This document shows positions 53,501 to 63,304 of a stretch of 64,000 bases of DNA, piece after piece. Location of the stretch: assembly GCF_036373705.1 (NCBI RefSeq), contig NC_089866.1, positions 19,251,501 to 19,315,500 on the forward strand, read 5' to 3'. How positions within the stretch are numbered: position 1 is the first letter of the stretch; each line of letters opens with the position of its first letter. The notes beneath the pieces were generated by a model. It saw only the letters and a program-made list of their open reading frames with translations. It had not been told where the DNA came from and made no database searches. The DNA comes from Amia ocellicauda. Lineage: Eukaryota; Chordata; Actinopteri; Amiiformes; Amiidae. A program made the position numbers and the translations under genes.

Positions 53501-56500
53501 GCAATTCAAGGACCTAGTTCCTCTTATGGGTCTGATTCACACTATTCTACTTCATGCCGCCCATGTTGCCAAAGATGGTTATGAATCCGTTTTTTTTCTC
53601 GCCTTCCAGAGTAAAATCACACCTTCAATGTATCAGAAGTGCAGAACTCCAATACGTACAGGATGTCGACATTAAGATTGCACAGGCTGTTTCAGAGTGA
53701 TTCTGCAAGGTGCTTGCATGCATTTACAGGATGAGACTCAGTCAGTGCAATTGCTGGAAATGGAAAAGTGAGTGCTTTGCAAATGGTGAAGCCGGATAGA
53801 GAGACTTGGCTTTCCCATGACCTTATCCTGCAGCTGCAGAAGTTCACCTCAGTTAAACAGCTCAACACCAGGTACAGACAATGTGAACTCCATTACATGC
53901 TCTTGTGCCAAGAAAGGCGAGATGGATTCTAACCAGGTGCCTCCATGTTACGACTCTCTATAGAAGCACAGCCAATGTGCAAACCAAGCAAGGATTCAGA
54001 GGCAATGTCCACTCAGGTTGGTGCCTTGAGAGTGGCGAGGATAGCGGAAGGAGACAAGGAGATCCCGCTCCCAAGACAGAACTTTAACATCTCTCATGCA
54101 AATGCAAACGGTCCTGTAAGCTGCCAAAATCCTAGATCCTCCAGAATGGTTTGAAATGTGTGACATGTGCCATCTCAAGGAATGTCAGAACCGACCAAAT
54201 GATGAACAGGATAATGATGACGGAGATGACAATAATGAACTTAATGATTTTAATTAATATGTATTCATAAGCAATACATATAGTTTTGATCCGGCATTAG
54301 ACTTATTTGCTGCTGTAAGAGAAAAACATTTCTATAAAAATGCCTTTCAAATTCTTCAGGAACAACTATATATGGTAGCTGAAATCTTACATGGTTCTGT
54401 CAGGAATAAATGCATTACAAATTGAATTAAAAGCTGCAAAATCCTACTTGATGATTTGTGAAATTGAGCTTCGCAGGGTGGTTCTCTGGTCTTGTTTTGG
54501 AGGGGCAGACATAACAGGGTCTGCTCTCTTCGAAATAGTTTATGAAGGAAAGACAATAAATCTGTCAATTTGCCCCCCTGAGATTGGTACTGAATGGACA
54601 AATTCTGGGTCTGGGCTCATGGACTACATTAAACATCTCCAAGCTAAGAAATTAAAGCAAGGCAGCAATTCTGATAGCAAAATCTGCCTTGACTGCAAAG
54701 CAAGAGAGAGGCTGAGATGTACTGGAACTAACTGTTTTCCCATGTTCAATTGCTAAGCGGTAAAATTAAAAAAAGCCAAGGACTTCACATTCTTCCACTG
54801 AGAACTGACAAAACAACAAAATCCTTACATCTTTAAGAGGACATGTCATAATGAAACCTATCTTTATAAACAAGGTTAAGTGACGCACACTTGTTTTTGT
54901 ACATGTGTGCAGACCATGAGATACTAATCTTATCAACAGCCTTACTGGTCACCTTATATCGCATTCTCTTGCAGAGACTGAAGGCTCTTTTCTTAGAGAC
55001 CAAGTGTTAAGTTCACTTCACACGCAAAGGGAGAGAAACATAGGATAACAGCACAATTTGGTATTAGGAAGTTGAGAAAGGGCCTGCAATTAATCTCCAA
55101 ATAGGAACACCACCATGACCTTTTCAGGAACAACACACAGTTGGTTTTAAATGTACCTGCTTTTGTAAGGGTGTTTCTTTGCCAGGTTTCTACAACAGGA
55201 GGTGCCTTCATAAGGGTATACACACAACTTACATTTAAGTATTTATATAAACACTGAAGGACCATGCTTTGAGGAACTAAAGGTTACAATTAGCAAAACA
55301 AAAATAGAAGATTGTTCGACTTGGAAGCCAGACAGACTTCCCACATAAATTATTATATCTGAAATTGAAATATTGACATGTTTACCAACTGCACAAACAC
55401 TTTCACTGATACACAGAACAGATCAGAAGTCATTGCTATTTCACTGCCTGTTGGTTGTGCCCCAAGGATATTCATAATATTCATCTCTGCAACAGCGTGA
55501 CTTTCATGCAACTTAAAGACAGTTGTAAATTAGAAAGCAAGCCTTTTCCTTTTCTCACCATCTTGCATAAAAATAATTTCCACAAAAAAACATTGTCCAC
55601 GGTTTCAAAGTTTTCAGCTAAACTTTTCCATGTGGCCAAGACTTACATTGCATGCTGGCAGGCAGCTTTAAGCAACATATTGTCAACAGTAAGAAAGGGG
55701 TTAATACCAAGAGCAATCCCCCCCACCCCCATTGAGGGCGTATATTATTAGGCTTTGAAGCACTTTGCTGTGTAAACTCCTCTCACGACAAATGTTTTCT
55801 CCTAACAAAGCCAAGTCTGATAGGCTACCTGTTTCAGTACAAGTAAGCGGAAATGAAAACATATTAAAAACTGACTAACGTGTCTTAAATAGCCCTGGAA
55901 TAAAACTTGCACGATTCCAAAGTCCTTAGCAATCAGGACCACAATGTCTCCAATTAGAACTGCTGTCTCCGGCACATTTCCAAAGTTAATAACTACACCT
56001 TCTGCTAGCCTCATGCTTTGAAGCTGGAATACAAAAAAAAAAAATGAACACAAACACTAGGGTTTGCTGTGGTGTTGCTCTTACATTCCTCTGCACTGGC
56101 ATTTAAGAGCACTGTTTAAGAGCAATTTCAGGAGACTATACAAACAGCTGCACACACGCTTGTGCAAGAGAGAAAAAAGGCTCCGTCTTTTCTGCAGGCA
56201 GCTCAGCACTAACCTCCTGAGGCACTCAAACCAGCTCAGGGTTTCACTCTCGTCCCCCTCCATTGTCAGACGTCAGCCCCTCTGTGTGCACAGTGCTTTC
56301 AGCCAAACACTGTGACCTCCATCTGTCCCTCCCTCCCTTCCTCTCTCTCTCTCAAACTTGCTCCCCTCCCCCTCTTCCATTCCAACTTCCTTCCCAATCA
56401 TTAACCCCTATGTTAAAGATTAGTCACCCGCTCCATTACTTGTCAGGAAAGTCTGAGTACAGAGGACGGGTGTACAGCAGTTCAATGTAGAGTTTATGTT

Positions 56501-57851
56501 ATACGGTGCAAAAGTACAATTATACTCCAACCCTCCCACATTCCCTAAATTATTCTTTTTACAGAAGAGATCTAGATCTTTTGGGTCAAATCCAAGCAGA
56601 AGCCCTTTGATTGGTGTTTTGCTACAGAAGACCCAAAAACTGTCACAGCAATACTCTGCACCTCAGCAACACCATAATGTAGTGCAGGTCCTACTAAAGA
56701 ACTGTTAAAAAGTTAAAAGTTAAAAGTTAAAAAGTTAAAATCTCCCCTCAAGACACAACTTTCATAATTTTAAAAAGGTTTTTCAATTGTAAACCAGGCC
56801 TGATCGCGCAACATCAGCGCCCGACCTCACTAATGCTCTTGTGGCTGAATGTGGCCCATGAATTTGGAATTAGATATTTGACGAGCAGGCGTCCACATAC
56901 TTTTGGTCATGCAGTGTATGTTCAATACAATATTCGATCTGCTAAACAAAACTACGAAAATTCAATGAGATTCAGCCAAAACATTGATTAAAACATCAAT
57001 ATGTAAGGAGCAGACGCAATTTTGGAAAGAATGAGTCAGAGGTGTAATGAAGGTTTTTGATGACTCGACTCAAGTCTTGCACAAAAGTCTCCATCTGACT
57101 CATTGAGTCAATGTCTTTATGATCAAATAAAATGAAAACCGCACACAGCATGTCAGCCCCTTCTCTACACAAGTAATCTTGTCACATAAACAGAACAGGC
57201 TTCTGCAGTGATTGCTAAGGAAACACTTTCCTAGCCTATAGCACAGTTTTATGATCATAACGTCATAAGCAGCAGCGCAATAAAGCTAATACAGCTTTTA
57301 GGCTGTATTCAAAACCACATACTACCCTATTACATACTGCATAAGTACATACTGCATGCTGATTTTCTGATTTCTGATTTTCCGACCAGTAAGTAGCACA
57401 GTATGCAGTATGAAGATGAATGATTCTGTGTCTATACGTCATGTGAACTCACTTGACAGACACGTGAAGCATGATGGGATGCAGTATTCCTTGTACGGAG
57501 CTCTGGTTGTATACTGCATATTTTGGCAAATGCAGCAAGCCATCTGTGTACTTTTACCATACTATAAATTCATATACTACGTCCAGTATGCATCCTGCAT
57601 ACTACTGAAATGTTGATATGTAGTATGTGAAATATAGTAGTATGTGGTTTAGAATACAGCGCAGAATCTGCACAGATAATGCAAATTAATTGGCTAAATG
57701 TTCAGACTCTGAGCAGAACTGCAGAAATCAGTGGTACCAGAAAGCGACCCAAGGTATACGGGAAGACGTGGGTGTAAGATAGTGTTAAGCTGTATATTCA
57801 ACAATATGGAAAGCGACACGTCAAAAAATTATATTAACATTGAAAAGTGTG

Positions 57852-57922
<71 letters not shown>

Positions 57923-57992
57923 ACACAACTAATACACATGTTAACAGATACACAGACATTCTGATATACACACACATTAGGCCTAACAGACA

Positions 57993-58047
<55 letters not shown>

Positions 58048-59908
58048 ATACTGAAAGAGTGCCTCCCTCCCTCTTATGTCAAGTTTGTATCTGTGGTACA
58101 GCAGCACAAACTAGTGACAGTCAAAGGCCATAGCAGTATGACTGATTCAACAGACAAACAGAACTCACACTATAGGATTCTTGACAGTTCCCCAAGATTG
58201 CACAAGTCATAACTTCACAGGGAGAACAATCTTATTCTGAATGACTTAAATCAGATCTCAAATATCTCAGAATGTGCCGAACAAAGCATAAAAAAACATT
58301 TGCCGATTTTCATATTACATAACTATTAGGGGCCTATTCATTACAAATGCTGTCCATATTAACATACTTCTGATCTATTGTGTTTTTTATTTCTATTTCA
58401 CAATTGGGCTATTAAAAAAACAGATCCTGGGGCCTTTTCTTTCTTTAATTGCCCTTGATATATGAAAAACTAAAATCCACTAAAGCACACAATGGAGATA
58501 TATTTACATCTACCCACCTTGAGAAACCACAAAAGTCCCAAACTGCAAACACAGAGCAACAGACCCCATACAATCAGGCAATGGAGGGCTCAACCCAACC
58601 TTCCACCTGCTCCAACTAGTTGCTTTCCTCCACCCAGCAGGCACTGCTACATATAACCTCCTGTTCCCACCTTGAGCTTGTTAACGAGACCCTTGTTATC
58701 TTAAAGATACAGCGCTCTCCTAAACAGAAAAGGGAAAATCACTCACACAAAAATAAATTTCTATTTTCTGTCCCCCCCATAGCAGCTTTCCTTACACTGA
58801 CTGTCCTACAGAAGGCCACAAGCTCAGTTAAACATGAGTGCCTGGGATCCATTAGTAAGATTAAAGCCTAAGAAAATGCAACTATCACACGTAAATCTGA
58901 ATTGTCATGATGGTTTAATAATTAAATGTGAGAAGTCTGATTGAATATCTACCACCAGAGGTCTCCAGGGCATGGTACATGTTGTGCTACTGTAGATGGT
59001 GTCGTTTAAAAAAAATAAAAATAAAGGCACAGCATAACATCATTATACAGGCATTTTTTGGAAAGATTTGCTGTACAAACTGACTTCTCACTGGTTTAAG
59101 ATAAGATAGTGTAGTAATTAATTTAATAATCTGGTTCAAACAAAATGAAAAATTGAAGGTTCAGGAAAAGTACAACAGTAGATTTAGATTTCTATCTTTA
59201 AACGGTTTTTGTCTTCTCCATAATACTTGTAACAGTAAAGTCTGTAGAGCAGCATGAGTCAGTCTGTTACACAACTCCGGGACCCTACCTCATATTGGAT
59301 GACACGGAGCCAGGTGGCAGTGATGGATATCTGGATGGCAGGGAGGACTCTTTCATGGATGTGGGAGCCAGTCCCCCCATAGCCTGGCGATCTCTGTGGT
59401 CCATCATTACCAGCTCATCATCAGAGGAGTTGTCCTCTGAAGACCCGATGATGAATTTGAGGCGCTCCCTGTGTCCTGTCCGGTGCTTGAGAGTGGCGGC
59501 AGCGTGATCCAGCTGAGGATCCACACACTGCTGGGAGACTCTTCCTATGGACACATTCGTGGTGGACGCTGACAGAACTGAGGCCTGAGACGATTCAGAG
59601 GCCTCTGGCTGGTTCTTCTGTCCCTGAGTGGAGGGGCCTGATGAGCTGGAAGGTACAGTCTCCACTGTTTCTGATGAGGTGATTGCTAGTGGCGATGTTG
59701 CTTGCCTGCTACTGGCTGTGCAATGTGCCTGGCCTTCTTCTCGTTCTGGAGGACCAGTGCTTTGAGCCTCAGCGTGGGGTGGGTGCTCCATCTCAGAGGC
59801 TTGGGACTCTCCCTGAGTTTTCACTCCAGTCCCAGGCCTCATCCAGGCCTTAATTATCTTCCAAAACAGGCATAGTATGAAGAATCCAGAGAGAAATAGG
59901 AGTATCAT
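33310..59908 (-). CDS. acacb: Acetyl-CoA carboxylase 2 (ACC-beta), complete, 52 coding exons
   Basis: ACC2 is the biotin-dependent enzyme that carboxylates acetyl-CoA to malonyl-CoA at the mitochondrial outer membrane, where malonyl-CoA inhibits CPT1 and restrains fatty-acid oxidation. The 52 exons I placed total 7,347 nt, exactly 2,448 codons plus stop, against 2,458 aa in human. Domain order is N-terminal anchor, biotin carboxylase, biotinoyl domain, central domain and carboxyltransferase. ACC2 rather than ACC1 is supported by the hydrophobic N-terminus, by the ACC2-like segment after SSHPNRM (exon junction 42718/41316) that lacks the ACC1 insertion, and by flanking UNG and FOXN4. One intron (46405-46637 is normal; 46114-46258 is the exception) uses a GC donor. 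Exon coordinates are listed in the domain entries. The stop is at 33310-33312. Confidence 0.95.
39092..45038 (-). CDS. acacb: ACACB exons 20-35: central regulatory/scaffold domain
   Basis: Exons: 44850-45038, 44492-44592, 44290-44378, 43969-44093, 43607-43720, 43386-43499, 42990-43079, 42718-42836, 41179-41316, 40890-40989, 40695-40805, 40472-40528, 40328-40369, 39942-40157, 39476-39631, 39092-39295. This eukaryote-specific central region links and positions the catalytic domains. Landmarks include [58 protein letters not shown] and [20 protein letters not shown]. One exon is only 42 nt (40328-40369, [14 protein letters not shown]). The segment around 41179-41316 is the most divergent from mammals. 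Confidence 0.93.
41786..42018. mobile_element. Short non-autonomous DNA transposon (MITE) in an ACACB intron
   Basis: About 230 nt bounded by inverted ends: CAGCTCTGGAAAAAATT on the left and the complement AATTTTTCCAGAGCTG on the right, one A shorter. TA dinucleotides lie beside both ends, which suggests a Tc1/mariner-type target duplication. There is no coding capacity. It sits in the 1.4-kb intron 41317-42717. I recall the same sequence as a common fish repeat. Confidence 0.75.
45221..47000 (-). CDS. acacb: ACACB exons 14-19: linker and biotinoyl (BCCP) domain
   Basis: Exons: 46897-47000, 46638-46719, 46259-46404, 45963-46113, 45485-45619, 45221-45367. This region holds the BT linker and the biotin carboxyl carrier domain. 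The biotinylation motif E|V-M-K-M straddles the junction of 45963-46113 and 45485-45619. The biotinyl lysine codon is at 45611-45613 (Lys918 by my count). Preceding landmarks are [15 protein letters not shown] and [15 protein letters not shown]. The 46259-46404 exon must end at ATG-GAG-AG to stay in frame, which places a GC donor (GCGAGT) after it. Confidence 0.93.
46257..46258 (-). other. acacb: Non-canonical GC splice donor in ACACB
   Basis: On the minus strand the exon ends ATGGAGAG and the intron starts GCGAGTCTG. Joining to the next exon (G-TAC-CGA-ATC) gives M-E-R-Y-R-I-T-I-G in frame. The alternative GT four bases downstream (CGA|GTCTGA) would shift the frame. Confidence 0.75.
46426..46499. 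repeat. 74-nt near-perfect palindrome in an ACACB intron
   Basis: The two 37-nt arms meet with no spacer at 46462/46463 (core TTTCCTGATCAGGAAA). All base pairs match except 46432/46493. The palindrome starts 22 nt upstream, in transcript sense, of the acceptor for the exon at 46259-46404, so it covers the branch-point zone. The arms do not resemble a transposon end I know. Confidence 0.95.
47332..51932 (-). CDS. acacb: ACACB exons 2-13: biotin carboxylase domain
   Basis: Exons: 51800-51932, 51328-51466, 50958-51067, 50697-50778, 50507-50605, 50273-50382, 49772-49882, 49374-49583, 49061-49231, 48701-48862, 48430-48593, 47332-47482. This domain uses ATP and bicarbonate to carboxylate biotin. 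The first exon carries [12 protein letters not shown] with the AMPK site and [18 protein letters not shown]. The next carries [20 protein letters not shown], the start of the catalytic fold. The ATP-grasp glycine loop [13 protein letters not shown] is in 49772-49882. [20 protein letters not shown] is in 49374-49583, and [20 protein letters not shown], with the catalytic Arg/Glu region, is in 49061-49231. All expected motifs are intact. Confidence 0.95.
47483..48429 (-). other. acacb: ACACB intron with degenerate A/T-rich repeat
   Basis: This 947-bp intron contains poly-T at 47688-47702, poly-A at about 47800-47817 and, at about 48080-48240, several imperfect copies of a GACTAAAA-type unit. 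That unit resembles a degenerate interspersed repeat. There is no coding signal. Confidence 0.5.
53281..54240 (+). pseudogene. Decayed copy of an unnamed multicopy fish gene family
   Basis: Plus-strand frames read [20 protein letters not shown] and [13 protein letters not shown] frameshift follows, then [35 protein letters not shown] and [13 protein letters not shown] (53370-53600). After further breaks a Cys-rich end appears ([11 protein letters not shown] near 53900) and an acidic tail ([19 protein letters not shown] near 54200-54255). The order fits a family I recall as uncharacterised, high-copy proteins in fish and invertebrate genomes, with a 'GAFHT'-like motif, a CxC-rich C-terminus and an acidic tail, probably spread by mobile elements. 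At least two frameshifts and several stops make it non-functional. I cannot give the family a name. Confidence 0.55.
54391..54756 (+). other. Unrecognised 121-codon open frame in ACACB intron 1
   Basis: An ATG-initiated frame of 121 codons has a Cys-rich C-terminal end ([17 protein letters not shown]). It lies just after the decayed foreign gene copy and on the same strand, so it may belong to the same inserted DNA. No known domain is recognised and no splice or promoter evidence is seen. It is more likely relic mobile DNA than a gene. Confidence 0.25.
56214..56263 (-). CDS. acacb: Candidate alternative first coding exon of ACACB (short isoform)
   Basis: On the minus strand an ATG at 56263 opens [16 protein letters not shown] and then AG at a donor, GGAG|GTTAGT. 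The phase (2) and the resulting Arg codon are exactly those of exon 1, so it joins in frame to exon 2 (R|PSMSGLHL). ACC1 has a known alternative N-terminus of very similar length that also begins MEG and joins at the same place. Human ACC2 also has a short isoform lacking the anchor. The product would be about 2,258 aa without the mitochondrial anchor. Transcription is not shown. Confidence 0.55.
56264..56420 (-). promoter_or_regulatory. acacb: Candidate internal promoter of ACACB
   Basis: Directly upstream (minus sense) of the candidate alternative exon is a strongly purine-rich stretch. It reads on plus as CCCTCCCTCCCTTCCTCTCTC and CCCCTCCCCCTCTTCC at 56323-56385, with an ATTGG/CCAAT-type site near 56393-56399. 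Such GA-rich TATA-less sequence is common in promoters. This is inference from position and composition. Confidence 0.35.
56705..56740. repeat. Short tandem repeat of AAAAGTT
   Basis: Four or five tandem copies of a 7- to 8-nt AAAAGTT(A) unit in ACACB intron 1. Confidence 0.8.
56793..56918 (+). mobile_element. 3' end remnant of a Tc1-like transposon
   Basis: The plus strand reads [12 protein letters not shown] around 56818-56855, the C-terminal part of a fish Tc1-like transposase. It then has GACGAGCAGGCGTCCACATA and ends CTTTTGGTCATGCAGTGTA, the characteristic right end of that family. The rest of the element is absent, and an internal deletion is evident. Confidence 0.7.
57302..57660. mobile_element. 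359-bp MITE with 24-bp terminal inverted repeats
   Basis: The left end (57302-57325, GCTGTATTCAAAACCACATA...) and the right end (57637-57660) are inverted copies that differ at a single position. The interior contains further CATACTAC/GTAGTATG sub-repeats in both orientations and no coding frame. A target-site duplication is not obvious, so the superfamily is uncertain (hAT- or Harbinger-like). Confidence 0.8.
57851..58045. repeat. Compound (TA)n/(CA)n microsatellites
   Basis: (TA)n at 57851-57874 runs into (CA)n to about 57920. After a short unique stretch a second (CA)n lies at 57994-58045. Val-Cys or Thr-His open frames across this are artefacts. Confidence 0.95.
58046..59288 (-). other. 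acacb: ACACB intron 1, upstream part
   Basis: AT-rich intronic DNA between the microsatellites and exon 1. No exon, repeat family or RNA gene is recognised. Confidence 0.5.
59289..59908 (-). CDS. acacb: ACACB exon 1: mitochondrial anchor and regulatory N-terminus
   Basis: This is one 620-nt coding exon. The protein starts [16 protein letters not shown], then [10 protein letters not shown]: a single hydrophobic segment followed by basic residues, as in ACC2's outer-membrane anchor. About 125 Ser/Thr/Gln/Glu-rich, probably disordered residues follow, then an acidic segment ([14 protein letters not shown]) that resembles the ACC N-terminal conserved patch. The exon ends in phase 2 inside the Arg codon of N-M-R|P-S-M-S-G. 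The AMPK-target serine (human Ser222 equivalent, here Ser211) is therefore encoded by the next exon. An acceptor-like TTATAG at 59925-59930 suggests a spliced 5' leader just upstream of the ATG. Confidence 0.9.
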
Positions 59909-59924
59909 TCAGAAATGTATTTAC

Positions 59925-61806
59925 CTATAACATTTAGAAACAAATTAGAAAAAAAAGTTTATACTCTATATAATAGAAGTTTTATAATGTTTACTGTTCT
60001 GCTAAAATGGTTAAAATGCCAGAAAAGCAAACATAATCTCAAATGATTGTGACTTCTACCAGAACAGAACTTTACTTTTGTCTTCCTTAGTAGTTACATT
60101 GCTAATATGTGAACCATATGTCCACTAGTGTAAATGTGCTGTGTTGGGTGAAATAAATCTGAGTAAAAACATGCTTTCCTGTAAAAGAAAGAAGAAAAAG
60201 TTATTTTATTTGAACTATTTGCCCACATATGTGAGATTCCTTAAATGGGAGTGATTTTATACCACTGTTTTTAAACACTCTTAGTGTAGTCTAAATATAT
60301 TCTGCACCCCCTTGGCTCATGACTCAATGTTCAGGCTGCTGCTGACAGTGTGTATGCAAGTGTCTATTTTCACTGCAACACATTACTGCCTATGTAAAAT
60401 ATCTCCTTTATCATTTCATTTTTCTGAACAAATTCTAAATTGAAATGGAATTCCTGTAGTCATACTATAGAAACACCACAGCTATTAAAGCTACATATTT
60501 TAATTAAATAAATGAATCAATTAAAGAACCAAATCAATTTTTTTATTAATTTTTAAAAGTCAGTCAAATTTGTTAGCTAACTTTTGTGTCGCAGGGGAAC
60601 ATTATTTATCTCCAAGACACCGGAAACAAAAACAACCACTTGTTTGGGATATAGCTGAAACGACAGGCAGTGTAAGTAACACACTGTCTAAACAAAAGGA
60701 CTATTTGCAAAATGATCAATACATTTAATAACAGTATAACTTTAAATCTCTCTGTTACTTTCTGAAGCAGGCTGTTTCAAGCAGGAGAGGAGGACAGACA
60801 AGAGGGGGAAATAGTGAGTGCCAGGGTATTTCATTACCGCTTTCTGTGAAGCGGCTGACAGTCTGGTCTGTCTGTCAGACCACCAGTAGCAATGCTGGGG
60901 AAAGGTCAGCCCTCACTGAGGACACAGGGAGGGGCCAAGGAGAGCCAAAAGAGGAAAGGACAAGAGAGGAAAACAAGGAGGACAAACATCAGAACAGGTG
61001 GGCTGCGGAAAATGTTCTTAACAAAAAGGACACAGGTTAAAAAAAAAAAAAATAAGAGAGATCAACAAGTGCAGCTGGCAGAGATTTGCTTACATTCCCA
61101 TACAGACTATTCATGTCATGTTAGGTCTCAGGGCTGGTTGTAAGAAGTGCAGAATGTGACCTTCAGTCATTCTAATCATGCTTATACAAGATGTCATATG
61201 ATAAACGGACCTAGAAATGGCACAGTTACCCTCCCGAGCAGATAGAGAGCACAGAGGCACAGGACAGAGCTGCTCGTCGTACGCAGCTCACCGATCTCCC
61301 GCCGTGTGCAGCTGTCAGTGACGGGGCGAACCTGTCCATTCAAGAGAAACGCCAGCAACATTGCTTCGTTTCCTCATAAATCTCACGGGACACACCAATT
61401 AAAGTAAAGGTATGGTACAAAAAGAAAAACGTTGCCTGTACATCAAGCACACTGCAATGCCAATAACTGCCAATCGCATTTTCTTTGGTTTTTCGGTGCG
61501 GCGACTGTACTGTAGACTGTATCTCACAAACATAAGCAAGAGAATATGAACACAACTGCTCTGAACGGCCAAAAGTTGATTTCCGGATTGCGTAGGCAGA
61601 AGGCTACTGCAAGCGTGAACTCGTTTTTCTTCACTTACTTGTTTTTAAGACAAAACAACAACTTGCAACTGCAGCACTACATCGTAATTCATGGATGTAA
61701 AGCAGCAGCAGCAGCAGCAGCACATTGCACAGCAGGCTTTTCGGAAAGTGCACGCTGCGAAGAAAAGCAAGGTGAATTCAAAACGTTAAACAAAAATAGC
61801 TCTTAC
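59925..61806 (-). other. acacb: Probable ACACB 5' leader intron
   Basis: This is the sequence upstream of exon 1. An acceptor-like site (TTATAG) at 59925-59930 and a donor-like site (ATG|GTAAGA, exon border 61807) suggest a leader intron between them. A purine-rich patch lies at about 60780-61060 and a (GCA)n run at 61701-61722. No protein-coding exon is seen. Confidence 0.35.
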
Positions 61807-62200
61807 CATGTCGTAACACAATGTTTTCATTAATATATTCATATCTCATGGTCAGACTGGCACACATTGCGGAGTTTCCTGCTTTAACGAGTAAGCAGAC
61901 GCGTCCGCCGACGGTCTTTGCTGTCATATCGCATCTCGCCCGTTTTCTTGACAGGTTGCATTTCTCAGGCCCCGCCCCTTTTCATCCTTGTATGAGTTGA
62001 CAAAACAAAATGGGCGTGTTCTTGTTGCGCAGATCTCCGCAGTTCTGCGCAGAGTTGCAGAATCCCCTGATGCTATTGGCGGAGCGGCGCAGAACTGCGG
62101 AAATCTGCGCCACAGAAACGAGACCGACGCTTCACCCTTGACTGCGACACCTCATTTCCGGGGTCGCCGGGAGGAAAGCACGGCGGTTACTGTAGCACTT
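61807..62200 (-). promoter_or_regulatory. acacb: Probable ACACB main promoter and non-coding first exon
   Basis: A CpG-containing patch upstream of ACACB has a GC box (CCCCGCCCC, about 61969-61977), an ATTGG (inverted CCAAT) box at about 62074-62078 and a 24-nt inverted repeat (62027-62050 and 62087-62110). A donor-like ATG|GTAAGA borders the region at 61807. The position fits the ACACB start, since UNG ends just beyond. The transcription start is not determined. Confidence 0.4.
62027..62110. repeat. 24-nt inverted repeat with 36-nt loop
   Basis: Arms 62027-62050 and 62087-62110 both begin GCGCAGA and end TCTGCGC. They are complementary at 23 of 24 positions (mismatch at the C of AGATCTCC against AAATCT). 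The loop contains ATTGGC. The arms are GC-rich, unlike the flanks. Confidence 0.9.
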
Positions 62201-63304
62201 TGTTAGTTCACTGAATACATACATATACCTTATTCAACACGTAAAATGATCAATCGCACAGCTGGATAAAAACAAGAAAGCATGCGATCTAATAGATGTG
62301 GGGTTGTTTTTATTTGTTATTATTAAAAACATGATCTTTATACAGATTCATCAACTGATTGCTAGACAAAACAAAGCCCTCTTGCTTTCAAAGCCACGGA
62401 GCTGAATTGCTACATAAACATTCATTCATACATGAATGCTGTGGAAATGAATGGGTGGCACTTCTTGTGAAAATGTCAAGACTTTAAAGATCTGTTAAAG
62501 ATTAAGACAATCTGCATCCATCTGCTGGGGTAAACAAGAACACAATACAAGGAATTTTGAAATTATATATTTTTTTATTTGTCAAATGTTCATAATAACA
62601 AAAAAACATGTATATTCTTACAGACAGAAATAAAAGCAAATATTTACAATGCCAAGTTTTTTGACAACGGACAGAAAAAAATAGCTACAAGTGCAGTGTT
62701 ATTTGTTACCTTTTGTTGGTGTCTTATTGGAGGTAACTTTTGAATACAGAAGAAAATGGGAAAGGAAGTTAAACCCGGGCAACTTCCTTCAGTTTAGCTT
62801 ATTCAACAAAAATAACTACTCCCCTTCTTTACAATGTAGTTCTCATCCAGTATTTAAACTAATCGCTGATTTAGTGCCCTGTAATTGGAGGAGGTAGATG
62901 TAACTTTGGGTGAAATGTAAAAAACAAAACAAATGGATGCCTTTAAACTTTACTACTGTATAGCTGCCATGGAAAACTTTCTAGTTTGGAGAAATCCACC
63001 ACCTTACAAAATTATTGGCAACTTTTTTTCCCTTGAAAGTGATGCATTAAAATTCAAGTCCTATATTAATTGCCTACTGCAACTCGGGAACAAAATAACA
63101 ATTGAACTCCAATGACTGACCGAAGGTCCATTTGAAATTGAAGTTATCAACAGAAGGAAATGCATTAAAAGACATAGGAAAGCATTTGCTAGTGTGATCT
63201 GTTTTGCGAGCCAAAGGATTGTCAGTTGTCCATTTTTTACTTGAAGCGGGGACAGTTGCAGGAGACAGTTGCTGGAAATCTCTGGACCATTTTCAGCCTT
63301 GCAC
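62201..63304 (-). other. ung: Intergenic DNA and probable UNG 3' UTR
   Basis: This is the sequence after the UNG stop. A polyadenylation signal on the minus strand (TTTATT on plus) lies at 62574-62579, about 730 nt beyond the stop, and is the best candidate for the UNG end. No other coding signal is present. Confidence 0.5.

Larger units (their letters stand above)
51933..56213 (-). other. acacb: ACACB intron 1, downstream part
   Basis: This is the part of intron 1 between exon 2 and the candidate alternative first exon. It holds AT-rich DNA and a decayed foreign gene copy at 53281-54240 on the opposite strand. A 55802-56053 open frame has a good acceptor (TTCCAG before CTTCAAAGC), but spliced from the alternative exon it meets a stop almost at once, so I do not call it an exon. 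Confidence 0.5.

Noticed and set aside
55802..56053. Minus-strand frame after a good acceptor, near the alternative ACACB exon
   Set aside because: Spliced from the alternative exon it reaches a stop codon within a few residues in the required frame, and no family match is seen.
57829..58212. Open frames of repeated Val-Cys or Thr-His
   Set aside because: They are translations of the (CA)n and (TA)n microsatellites.
33310..59908. Assignment of the carboxylase to ACACA (ACC1)
   Set aside because: The hydrophobic N-terminus, the lack of the ACC1-specific insertion after SSHPNR, and UNG/FOXN4 neighbours all favour ACACB.
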